Origin: Conchocele bisecta | Taxonomy: Eukaryota > Mollusca > Bivalvia > Lucinida > Thyasiridae | NCBI GenBank assembly: GCA_029237695.1 | Contig: CM055273.1 | Coordinates: 63,415,968 to 63,479,967, forward strand | Direction: 5' to 3' | DNA: 64,000 nucleotides | Shown here: positions 9,313 to 18,231 of the stretch, piece after piece | Position numbering within the stretch: the stretch's first letter is position 1 | Layout of the letters: each line of letters begins with the position of its first letter | Position numbers and translations under genes: made by a program | The notes under the pieces: model-generated | The model's input: the letters and a program-made list of their open reading frames with translations, nothing else | Databases searched by the model: none | Told to the model about the DNA's origin: nothing

Positions 9313-9663
9313 ATGTCAGTTGACGAACTTTATTTTGCTATGATTGATGTAGGCTACACTGCCCTTAAACACCGCATAGCTGGTGCAAAGGGTATGATTC
9401 GTCTGGCCCGAGATTCTCTCGAGACGTGGCGGGAGGACGAAAAAGCGGCCACCCTTTTCGCAAAGCGGATGTTAGATTCCTCCACCAATCCTGGGGGATT
9501 AGATTTTCCCAACTTCCTTCAGAACTTAACCCCCAATCGCGATTGTACTTCCAACAAAGGTTTATTATTATCGACGCAGTTACCGGACGATCTGGCGAGG
9601 GCATGTTTGAGATTGTCTGATATATTAGAATACATCGCATACTATGAACACGCGCAAACTTAA
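9313..9663 (+). CDS. Polinton hypothetical protein, intact
   Basis: A 116-codon ORF starting at ATG 9313 (MSVDELYFAMIDVGYTALKHR). Predicted mainly helical, no signal or membrane segment, with a Cys near the C-terminus and a terminal DILEYIAYYEHAQT. It overlaps the integrase start by 20 bases. No motif is recognised; the position immediately upstream of the integrase may indicate coupled expression. Confidence 0.5.
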   Translation: MSVDELYFAMIDVGYTALKHRIAGAKGMIRLARDSLETWREDEKAATLFAKRMLDSSTNPGGLDFPNFLQNLTPNRDCTSNKGLLLSTQLPDDLARACLRLSDILEYIAYYEHAQT

Positions 9664-10656
9664 TAACAAACTATCGGTTCGCCTAACGCGCAAGCTAGCG
9701 AACATGTATTATAGCCCCCGTGGCTACTGGAAGGGACTCGCTGCCATCAAGAACCTTGCGGCGGCGACCAATGTTTCAGAAAACGCTGTCAAGGAATGGC
9801 TCAAGAAGCAGGCCATCTGGCAGATCTATTTACCCGCGCCTCACAATATTCCGCGCCCGAAATTCGACGTGCCGGTACCGAACCAAGTTCACCAAGCGGA
9901 TCTCCTGTTTCTCCCTCACGATCGCGTCGGTCGTAAGACGTACAAGTACGTGCTGACAATCGTTGACGTAGCGAGTCGTTGGCCACTAAAGAGTCTAAGG
10001 AGGTGGCCGAGGCTCTCTCCCGAATATATAAGAGGAGTCCTCTCAAATGACCAAATCTTCTCCAGGTCGATCCCGGCCGCGAGTTCATGGGCGCGGTCTC
10101 TCATCTATTGTCTAAGCACGACGTTTCTGTCAGACGCGGCCGCGTCAACATCCACCGGGACCAGGGGATCGTGGAATGCTTCAATCTAACCCTGGCTGAG
10201 AGACTGTTCGGACACCAATACGCTAAAGAACTTGTAGACCCTCATTCGCGATCGACCGAGTGGGTGGCCAGACTGCCCGCCGTGGTCTCCGCACTGAACG
10301 GAGAGGTGACCAGATTGATAGGTAAGAAGCCCGTAGATGCGATCAAGTTTAAAAGTGTGATGAGCGAGCCCTCTGCCGTCTCGCGCAGCGACCCGTTGGT
10401 TTAGAGGAGCAACGGCTTCCATCAGATATTGATGTCCGGTACCTCTATCAACCGGGAGAGCTCGAAGGTGGCAGCCACCGCGCGGACTGATCCCGTGTGG
10501 TCTCTCAATGTATATCATCTAGATCGATCTATTACCAAGCCCGATGAGCCCGTGCTCTACTATTTGGATGATGGGCCATCTCGAGGGTTTGTTCGCAAAG
10601 AACTTCTTGCGGTGCCTTCTGACACCCAGCTACCCCCGGATCGTCAGTGTCTTTAG
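9644..10656 (+). pseudogene. INT: Polinton integrase (retrovirus-like rve family), multiply broken
   Basis: Starts at ATG 9644 with a helical N-terminal region (NVSENAVKEWLKKQAIW, residues about 42-58). The catalytic triad can be placed: first Asp in VHQADLLFLP (9899-9901), second Asp at 10069-10071 followed by PGREF, and Glu at 10174-10176 in IVECFN; the last two are in one frame and 35 codons apart, as in DDE integrases. Breaks: a frameshift between about 9970 and 9990, an in-frame TGA at 10048-10050, and frame changes near 10395 and 10488. The part to 10656 (PVWSLNVYHLDRS, EPVLYYLDDGPSRGFV) is the C-terminal SH3/chromo-like domain. The family joins element ends to host DNA. Confidence 0.85.
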
Positions 10657-10689
10657 TATTCTCTCTCAGAGTTCTCTTCTTTTTTTTTA

Positions 10690-13600
10690 CCTTATCCTAT
10701 AGGCTCGGTGTGTAAACAACCGTTCTTCCATCACTCTCCTCTTGTCGTAAGTACGCCGAGAGTCCTAATTTTTGTTTTGTTGACAGTACGTCTTCATCAC
10801 CCGTTAATCATTCGGAATCCCCCTCCCCCTCTCCGCCATATCCCTACCCCCTTCGAGAGCACTCTTATACCTTCCCCAAAATCAGATCGTTAGATCTCTT
10901 CGACATCTGGCCGAGTGCTTAGATTTTCCATCACCGCTCACGTAGTAACACTTGCTACACAGAGCGATGGCTCTATCCCCTTCGAATTCCAGCTTGAACA
11001 GTCCCGGAGTTCTGTTGCTCCACACGTCCCACGCCAACCACTCGGTCTTCTCCTTATTAAACTTTCTCTTCATATTCTTTCTCACCACCGCCGCCAGCGT
11101 CTTCTCCGACAGCGCGAAGTACATGCTGTCAGTGTCCATCTGTATCAGTTCGAAATCTCCGCGATCCACGTACTTGTCCAAGAAATCGTAGAACTCCAGC
11201 ATCCGGAGCTTGGCCAACTGGTAGACCGCTATGCCACACTGAAACGGTCTGTTGATCACCACTCGAGTCTTCCTGCTCGATAATCTCGTAAGCCTCCCCA
11301 ATCTCCTCCAGGTCTTCGAACCACGCCGACCTCAGTGCCCGATCGACAGTCTTCTCATCCTTCGTATATGTGGTGTTCAGGTGTCTCTCTTGTGCCTCTA
11401 TCAGTTTGCCACAACACGCGTTGCCAACCAGTTTGAATATCTCCGCCAACACCGCCTTGCTCTTGTCGACGTTCCCCGTCCGTCTAGCAGCGGTGACCTC
11501 TTTAACGAACCATTGAAAAGGCTTGCCGGGCGTGTAGTCTATCACCCTATGCACCGCCTTGACGATCATACCGTGCTCCAGATACCACTTTAGCAGTGGG
11601 GAGTATATGATCATCTTCTTGGCGGACATTGCCCCCACGAGCTTTCTCTGTCCTTCGACTCTTTTCCTCCCGGTCCCGGCCAGGTAGTCCTTCCTGTGCT
11701 GTGGAACCTCGTTCTCATCGACTTCTCGATTAACGAACAGCGGTGACATTTCCGAGAACTTGTCTCTCAACGTTTCCGGGACCTCTATATCCAACTCCGC
11801 AAATCCGAACCACTTTTCACTTCCTGACCTTCCTCACGAAACGGGTCTATATACGACTGTCTTTCCGGGTCGTCACACATCCATATCTGCTCCTCACCAC
11901 ACGCATGTCCTTCACAGAGTAGATAGGTACAGAGCATTGGCATCGTACCCCAGCACCGCCTTGCACATCTTCTCCTGCCCGACTCCCCACCTGACCCCTG
12001 ATCGTCGACCTTCCAGCCTCGGCGTATCTGGAGAGTACTATGGACGGACCACCGACCAATCCCTGCTTCAGCATCTCGTAAGTTTCAGACTTCGGTGACC
12101 ACAGCTCGGGCGTGTCCGCCTTCCCATCGATCGACCCGCGGAGTAGGTACTGAAGGGAAACACCGGGTAGAGACACAGCATCCTTGAGTATGTCCACGCC
12201 TCTTCCCCTGTAGAACTCCGTCATTTTAGTCAGAGCCTCCAGGAACGGTCCTACATCCAAGTCGTTGTAGTGTTGCAACCATTCCTTGAACGTCTTCATC
12301 CCCTTTTCTCGGAATACCTTCTTACACTCTTTCCACTCGGACAACGACAGTAGGAACTCACCCTTCAACTTCGAGTACCACTCGGGATAGTCTGGCAGCC
12401 CCGGATGGTCGAGCTTGTCCGCGCTATCGAACCACTCGTACGGAAAGTGAGACTTTACCGTTTTACAGTCGTACGCCTTAACCCACCGGTCGTACGTGGT
12501 ACTGGGTCCCAGATACTGGATGATGTCGAGAAATCTAAACTCCGGGGTAAACAGAAACATCGTTGTGCTGGCTCTCTTTCCGACCATCACGTTATTCACG
12601 GTGGCCGCCAACTTCTCGACAAAGTACTGCTTGATGAGGTTCAGGTCGTACCTGCTACAGTTGAACCCCACCACCGGAACTTGGTCAATCCAAGAGATAA
12701 TCTTTACTTGCTGAGACTTCGATAACATATCTATGTCGGCCGGCAGATACTTCTTCCTAACCCCCTCCCTGATTGCCTTGCCTCTCATCTGCAGCTCGGT
12801 CACGAACTTCTCGACTAGCGTGTCAGGATCTCGTTCGCATAGGTGTGTGATCCCTTCATGCATCGTATCCCCACGACACCGATATAGGAAACGTGCTCGA
12901 CCTCGAAGGTCAGGTCTTTGGTGGGTCGCGTGCTTTTTGACTTGTCGAGATACGCCTCGAAGTCGTAGACTATCTGGTGAGGGTATAGAGTCGTCTCCTC
13001 CTCGCGTGGCGATTGTGGATAGTAGGTATTCACCTCATTCAACCACTCGCACTCCCACATCACCACCAGCTCGTAACCCGCCTTCCTTATCTTGGCCGTC
13101 TTGAATTTTCGTCCTCTTGTACAGCGATCTCGCGTTACCTCTCATGCAATGCCTCAGACACCCGTGCCAGTAGCATCCGTGAAACTGAAACACGGTCTCG
13201 GTCTCGTGACAGTAACCGTCGACCGGATCACCGGCCACCCACCTCTCACCACCGTGACCGCAGTTGGCGTGATGTATGTGCTTTTCCACCCTCTCCTCTT
13301 CTCTGCTCAACCATTGAATCGACCTCACACTCGCTGACCCCTTAGGATAGAATGCCTTCTCGTAGGCCGACTGTGGTCTCTCTACCCTCACCACGGTCTT
13401 CCCACCCATGCAGGTGGTCGCGTGCCTGTGCATGTTACACGACTTTGTGAACCAGTTGTTGACATCCGGTGCACCCGTACTCGTTCGTCATCTTGCGGAG
13501 ATTTGTTATGAGGAACGAGTGACCTCCAAACATGTCTTCCCCCCAACCACGTCGTAATTTGCCGGAACCTTCATGAGGTACCACACTCCATCGGCGGTGG

Positions 13601-14621
13601 GCTCGTAAACGCGAATACCCAGTTTGAAATGCTCCTCGACCTTCTTAATATCGTCCAGGGGAATTCCCTGGCTACCCGGTCCGTTATCATGCCCGAGATA
13701 TTCGCGAGCCAGAGCTCGTGCCTTCTCACAACAGCGGTCTGGTCTCCCTCCACGTTGGATGGCTATGCACCTAAACAGACACAAGTAGTCGTCGTACGTG
13801 TCGACGGAATACATTCCCTTTTTCTGTCTTAACCAGTCTGGGAGTTTTCCCGCTCCCATGAGAAGTTGTTGCGCATCGATGATCATCTTCACCTCGACCG
13901 ATATCCAACAAACGAAGGTCCATTTTGTGTTTGGTCTATCGACTTTGTCGATGTCCATTCGACCTTTCTCTCTATCGGATATCCAACTCTCGGCTTTGGC
14001 GATCTCGTTTATCCACGGACTGCCCTTTGATTGTTTGTGATAGATCATAGTACGTCGGTCTCTATGTTCCCTAATACGATACGAGGCAACGATACCTCAG
14101 GTAAAACAAGCCGTGGTCATCTCTGGGCGAATTTTATTCATTATGCGATTAGCGAATCTCCCCGTCTACCCCCCTCTCGAAAGTCCATACTATCTTCCTC
14201 CTACCCCTATCAACAGTTTCCCTAACTTCGGCTTCTTCGGCGAGAATCCTGGGACCCTCCTCCACCAAAGCTCTAGCGATATCTCTCCTCTTCTTGGGAG
14301 GTCCCCCCACCAACCCTTGATAAATCTTATTGTAGTACGCCTTGTATAGGGGTTTTTCTACGTGCGCTGGGATCTTCTTTTACACGCTTGCGCGTAAGCG
14401 GTGGCGCGCAGACTGGCCGTCGTCTCGTTCTCCAATTTCTCGGAGCGTTTTTCGGGGTCGGCGGGCAGTCGTCCGGTCGAAACCGCACGCCGCAGCCTCT
14501 CCTCGTAGACGACGGCTCGCGCGTCACTTATCCTATCTGCTATATCTTTCTTGAGTCTCAAACCTCTTAGGGAAATTCCCCAACTCTTAGCTTGCTCTCT
14601 CATTTGCTTTATGGTAGGCAT
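10690..14621 (-). pseudogene. POLB: Protein-primed DNA polymerase B of the Polinton, multiply broken
   Basis: Begins at ATG 14621 with MPTIKQMREQAKSWG, a SAP-like N-terminal helix pair. The readable frames then give CLFRCIAIQRGGRPDRC (about 13.75 kb), exonuclease motif I YDFEAYLD (12955-12967), exo II FNCSRYDL (about 12645-12665), exo III YNDLDV (about 12255-12272), polymerase motif A YDANALYL (about 11945), motif B KLVGNACCGK (about 11405-11435) and motif C MDTDSMYF (about 11120-11139). The polymerase C-terminus continues only as a remnant with in-frame stops to about 10690. At least six frame changes occur over the 1,300-codon span. Motif B has Cys where the family has Tyr. It would replicate the element from a terminal protein primer. 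Confidence 0.9.
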
Positions 14622-14622
14622 T

Positions 14623-14930
14623 ATACTGAGTATAGCCAATAGATTTTTTATCTTCAATAGGGTGTAAGTTTATATTTATTCGTAATAAATATATGACAGA
14701 TTGTTGTAATATACTTAGTATAACTTATGGATAACTTGTCTTTAATAGGGTGTCAGTTTATATTTGTGACAGATTGGTGTAAAATACTGAGTATAACTTA
14801 TAGATTTCTTATCTTTAATAGGGTGTCAGTTGTTATTTTATTCGTAATAAAAGTATGACAGATTGTTGTATTAATCAATATATACTGAGTATAACATAGG
14901 GATTTTTATCTCTAATAGGGTGTATCTTCT
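14623..14930. repeat. AT-rich subterminal tandem repeats
   Basis: Four imperfect copies of a 73-97-bp unit containing atactgagtataactta, an AT-rich spacer, aatagggtgt and tatgacagattgttgta. The aatagggtgt core starts at 14656, 14744, 14817 and 14914. The array begins two bases upstream of the polymerase start codon, so it is the outermost recognisable part of the Polinton and probably lies in or next to its terminal inverted repeat. Confidence 0.65.
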
Positions 14931-14957
14931 CATGTCATAAATATATGGTCTCGCGGT

Positions 14958-15063
14958 AGTAGTATATAAGAGTCACAAATGATACCATCATGCTGTGGAA
15001 GGGGCCGCGAGTAGCCGGTGCCTTCTAGAGGTGATGGTATCATTGTGACTCTTATATACTACT
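14958..15063. repeat. Long hairpin, 32-bp arms and 41-base loop
   Basis: Left arm 14958-14990 (agtagtatataagagtcac...) is the reverse complement of 15032-15063 apart from one extra A. The loop is GC-rich (ggggccgcgagtagccgg). Could be part of the Polinton terminus or an independent foldback element; the rest of the junction (15064-15262) has no recognisable feature. Confidence 0.75.
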
Positions 15064-15262
15064 GATTCAAGACAAGTCCAGAGAACGGGATTATGGGCGA
15101 AACGACCCGGGACTGTCCCTTGTTTCGCGACTGGGATAAGTTTATATAGCGGGATCCTTGTGCATTGTGATATAGTTATAGTTATATTTCCAATGCTGTG
15201 ATCACTGCTGTAAAACACCAAACTAGTATTTAACTACTGAGCTACTCTCCAAATTAATACCA

Positions 15263-16090
15263 ATGGGCGTATTGGCTACAAGTGGGCCACTCTCCAGTAT
15301 GGATACAAGTGGGCCAATCTCCAGTATGGATACAAGTGGGCCACTCTCCAGTATGGATACAAGTGGGCCAATCTCCAGTATGGATACAAGTGGGCCACTC
15401 TCCAGTATTGTTACAAGTAGGCCAATCTCCAGTATACATGTGGGACACACTCCAGTATGATACCAGTGGGAGGTTCTCCAGTATGGCTACAAGTGGGCCA
15501 CTCTCCAGTATGGCTACAAGTGGGCCAATATCCAGTATACATGTGCAGGCCCATAGCCAGGGGGGTCGGAGCGGTCGGACGACCCCCCCCCCCCCCCCCA
15601 CCCAACATCTTGGTCCAATTTTTTAGCCGCGAGGTCCACATTTTTAGACCCACTTAGATGCCTCAGGCCCCTTGGGCCTTCGAAACGACCCCTCCCCCTT
15701 CAAACAGGTCTGGCTACGGGCCTGATGTGGGACACACAGTATCCAGTGGGAGGTTCTCCAGTATGGCTATAAGTGGGCCATTCTCCAGTAGGACCTGTAG
15801 GGATACCTGGGCCATCCTCCAGTATGGATACCTGTGGGACACACTCCATTATGATACCAGTGGGAGGTTCTCCACTCCAGTATGATTACAAGTGTGCCAA
15901 TCTCCAGTATGGCTACAAGTGGGCCAATCTCAGGATACAAGTGGGCCACTCTCCAGTATGGATACATGTGAGATACTCTCCAGTATGGATACAAGTGGGC
16001 CGCTCTCCGGTGTGGATACCAGACCACTCTCCTCTATGGATACCAGTGGGCCACTCTCCAGTATGATACAAGTGGGCCACTCCCGAGTAT
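15263..16090. repeat. 28-bp minisatellite, interrupted by a transposon
   Basis: Tandem copies of a 27-29-bp unit of the form gtgggccactctccagtatg plus gatacaa, regular from 15275 to 15545 and more degenerate from 15725 to 16090. Open frames on both strands are by-products of the repeat and are not treated as genes. Confidence 0.9.
15546..15724. mobile_element. Short DNA transposon (MITE), hAT-like, in the minisatellite
   Basis: 179 bp bounded by CAGGCCCATAGCCAG and CTGGCTACGGGCCTG (14 of 15 inverted-repeat positions match) and flanked by ATGTG on both sides (15541-15545 and 15725-15729). The undisturbed minisatellite copy at about 15438 shows one ATGTG at this place, confirming a 5-bp target-site duplication. 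It contains a run of about 18 C residues. Confidence 0.8.
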
Positions 16091-16111
16091 GATACTACTA
16101 GTAGTTTAATT

Positions 16112-16450
16112 GTGTGTTTGTCTGTTTGTTTGTTGGAGTTTAATGGCATATCAACAGCTAAGGTCATTTAAGGCCGGGTCAATGGGTCTAGTACTAAAAT
16201 CCCATATGTTACCTGTACAAACGGATGCCAGGTTCTCGCAATACCTGAATCACTTGGCCCCTCCCGAAAGCAGTGGGATCAGCAATAATTGTACTACTTA
16301 TATAATGGGCTATAACCCAATTCAACTCCCAGGTAACAAAAGAGCCATAGATAAAAACGTACCAGAGGGACAACCAGGCAATCGTAATTCCTATAAGGAG
16401 GAACCCCTGTATTCAGTTTGTGAACACTCATTTATTGAACTCAAAGGTTG
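16112..16450 (+). mobile_element. SINE, degenerate copy
   Basis: Starts with a gttt-rich run and ggagtttaatggcatatcaacagc, then aaggtcatttaaggccggg and the family body (tatataatgggctataaccc). Related to the copies at 7171-7645 and 17720-18125 but more diverged, with the B-box region altered. Confidence 0.65.
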
Positions 16451-16505
16451 AGTGGCCATATCATTCGTGGAGAAATACTGGAGAGAATAATATTAAAACC
16501 AGGGG

Positions 16506-16742
16506 GCCGTTTCACTAAACTTTGTACGACTAAAATGTTTGTAAGTGCAATGTTTAATAGTCTGTAATTTTCACATTAACATTGATTTCTTGTAAACAAT
16601 TATTGGATTTACATTTATTGAGCATAGGCTGCATATTCAGCCTATGCTCAATAAATGTAAATCCATCAATTGAAATTTCCCGACGATCCTAAATTTGCAC
16701 GTACAAAGATTTTAGTTGTACGATGTTTAGTGAAACGGGCCC
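16506..16742. mobile_element. Palindromic MITE, ggccgtttcactaaac family
   Basis: Ends are inverted copies of ggccgtttcactaaac; the centre is a near-perfect palindrome around ggctgcatattcagcc. The same family occurs at 46632-46875 and 54324-54550. It has no coding capacity. Confidence 0.85.
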
Positions 16743-16883
16743 CATATATCGATATATATACCATATTTATTCCAATAAACGCCCCCAGGGCTATGTGTGG
16801 GGATCAACATGTGGCAAATATGATGAAGATAAGTTATTATCAACATTATATGAAAATACCATATTTAGAATGTAAGTATGGGA

Positions 16884-17465
16884 AGGAGGGGGACTACTAT
16901 TAGATAGGGGACTATCTAATAGTACTATTAGATAGGGGACTACTATTATTAGATCGGGGACTACTATTATATAGGGGACTATTAGATAGGGGACTACTAT
17001 TAGATAGGGGACTATTATATAGGGGACTACTATTAGATAATTATATAGGGGACTACTATTAGATAGGGGACTACTATTATATAGGGGACTATTATATAGG
17101 GGACTACTATTATATAGGGGACTATTAGATAGGGGGCTACTATTAGATAGGGGACTACTATTAGATAATTAGATAGGGGACTACTATTAGATAATTAGAT
17201 AGGGGACTACTATTAGATAGGGGACTACTATATTATATAGGGGAATATTATATAGGGGACTATATATAGGGACTACTATTATATAGGGGACTACTATTAT
17301 ATATGGGACTATTATATAGGGGACTACTATTAGATAGGGGACTACTATTAGATAGGGGACTACTATTATTAGATAGGGGACTACTATTATTAGATAGGGG
17401 ACTACTATTATTAGATAGGGGACTACTATTAGATAGGGGACTACTATTAGATAGGGAACTACTAT
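16884..17465. repeat. Minisatellite of ggggactactattagata units
   Basis: About 30 imperfect copies of an 18-21-bp unit (ggggactactattagata) with unit-length variants such as ggggactattatata. No coding content. From 17466 to 17719 the DNA is AT-rich with no recognised feature. Confidence 0.9.
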
Positions 17466-17719
17466 TAGAATAAATATATTACTGTATATAATATTATGTA
17501 GAATTAAATGGATTAACGGCAGTTAAAGGAACAAGGTCATCACACACCAAAAAGTATAAAATAGATACATTTATTGTAAAATTTATTATTTACGCAAAAT
17601 AGCACTAAGAAAAGAAAAAATCATTTTATAAAATATAATAATACGCACTAAAAGTCATGTTACAGCAATGTTACATGGTATATATATTAACTAAATATTG
17701 TATTAACATAATACTGATA

Positions 17720-18125
17720 TATGTGTTTGTTTGTTTGTTTGTTTGTTTGTTTGTTTGTTTATTAGTGTTTAACGGCCTATCAACAGATAAGGTCATGTAA
17801 GGCCGGGCAAACGGGTTCGATCCCGTTTTAACCTGCTGCATTGGGGGGAAAATCCCAAAATCAGAACGGAATATTTACATTGAGAAAAAATATATTCAGC
17901 CCTGAAGTTAGAATAACCTGACCTGGTGCCAGGTCCATACCACACAAAGTCACTTGGCCCCTTCCCCTAAAATAATATTACGTATAATCGTAATACTCAT
18001 ATAAGGGGTATAACAAGATTCAACCGTCACATACAAAATGCCAAAGACGTATGTGAGGGCCAAACCGGGTCTCCAGTCGGAATTCCGGTAAGGATGAACG
18101 CCGATCGTTGAATTACCCATCGCGC
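17720..18125 (+). mobile_element. SINE, best preserved copy
   Basis: Begins with a (gttt)n run (17722-17760), then agtgtttaacggcctatcaac, a B-box gggttcgatcccg (17813-17825), the shared body (tattcagccctgaag, acctgacctggtgccagg, cacatacaaaatgcc) and the tail gatgaacgccgatcgttgaat. The B-box suggests a tRNA-derived head; it is not an independent tRNA gene. Confidence 0.8.
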
Positions 18126-18231
18126 GCTGATATATGTGTCATACATCATGTGTACTACTGTATATTAAACACTTTCCTGCCAACATACTATTTTACCCTG
18201 TTAAACTCCCATAAGATAAATCATATTCATA

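Larger units (their letters stand above)
1..15240. mobile_element. Degenerate Polinton/Maverick (adintovirus-like) element, left end outside window
   Basis: The region combines a double jelly-roll capsid protein, an A32/FtsK-type packaging ATPase, a retrovirus-like DDE integrase and a protein-primed family B polymerase, the set that defines Polintons/adintoviruses. Base composition and gene density differ from the repeat-rich DNA to the right. The right boundary is uncertain: it lies after the polymerase start (14621) and the AT-rich repeats (to about 14930) and before the minisatellite at 15263. The terminal inverted repeat cannot be confirmed because the partner end is not in the window. 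Several core genes are broken by frameshifts and stops and a SINE is inserted, so this is a non-functional resident copy. Confidence 0.92.

Noticed and set aside
10915..13345. Several plus-strand ORFs over the polymerase region
   Set aside because: Shadows of the minus-strand polymerase B, whose motifs I, II, III, A, B and C are all found on the minus strand.
14958..15063. Covalently closed viral telomere
   Set aside because: A hairpin alone is not evidence; Polintons have inverted terminal repeats and the partner end is not in the window.
15254..16066. Open frames on both strands with GPLSSMDTS-like or WPTCIHTGE-like repeats
   Set aside because: Both strands are open only because of the 28-bp repeat composition; no conserved frame through the array.
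17813..17825. tRNA gene, because of a B-box
   Set aside because: Part of a SINE head; no cloverleaf could be drawn and the same sequence recurs in other copies.
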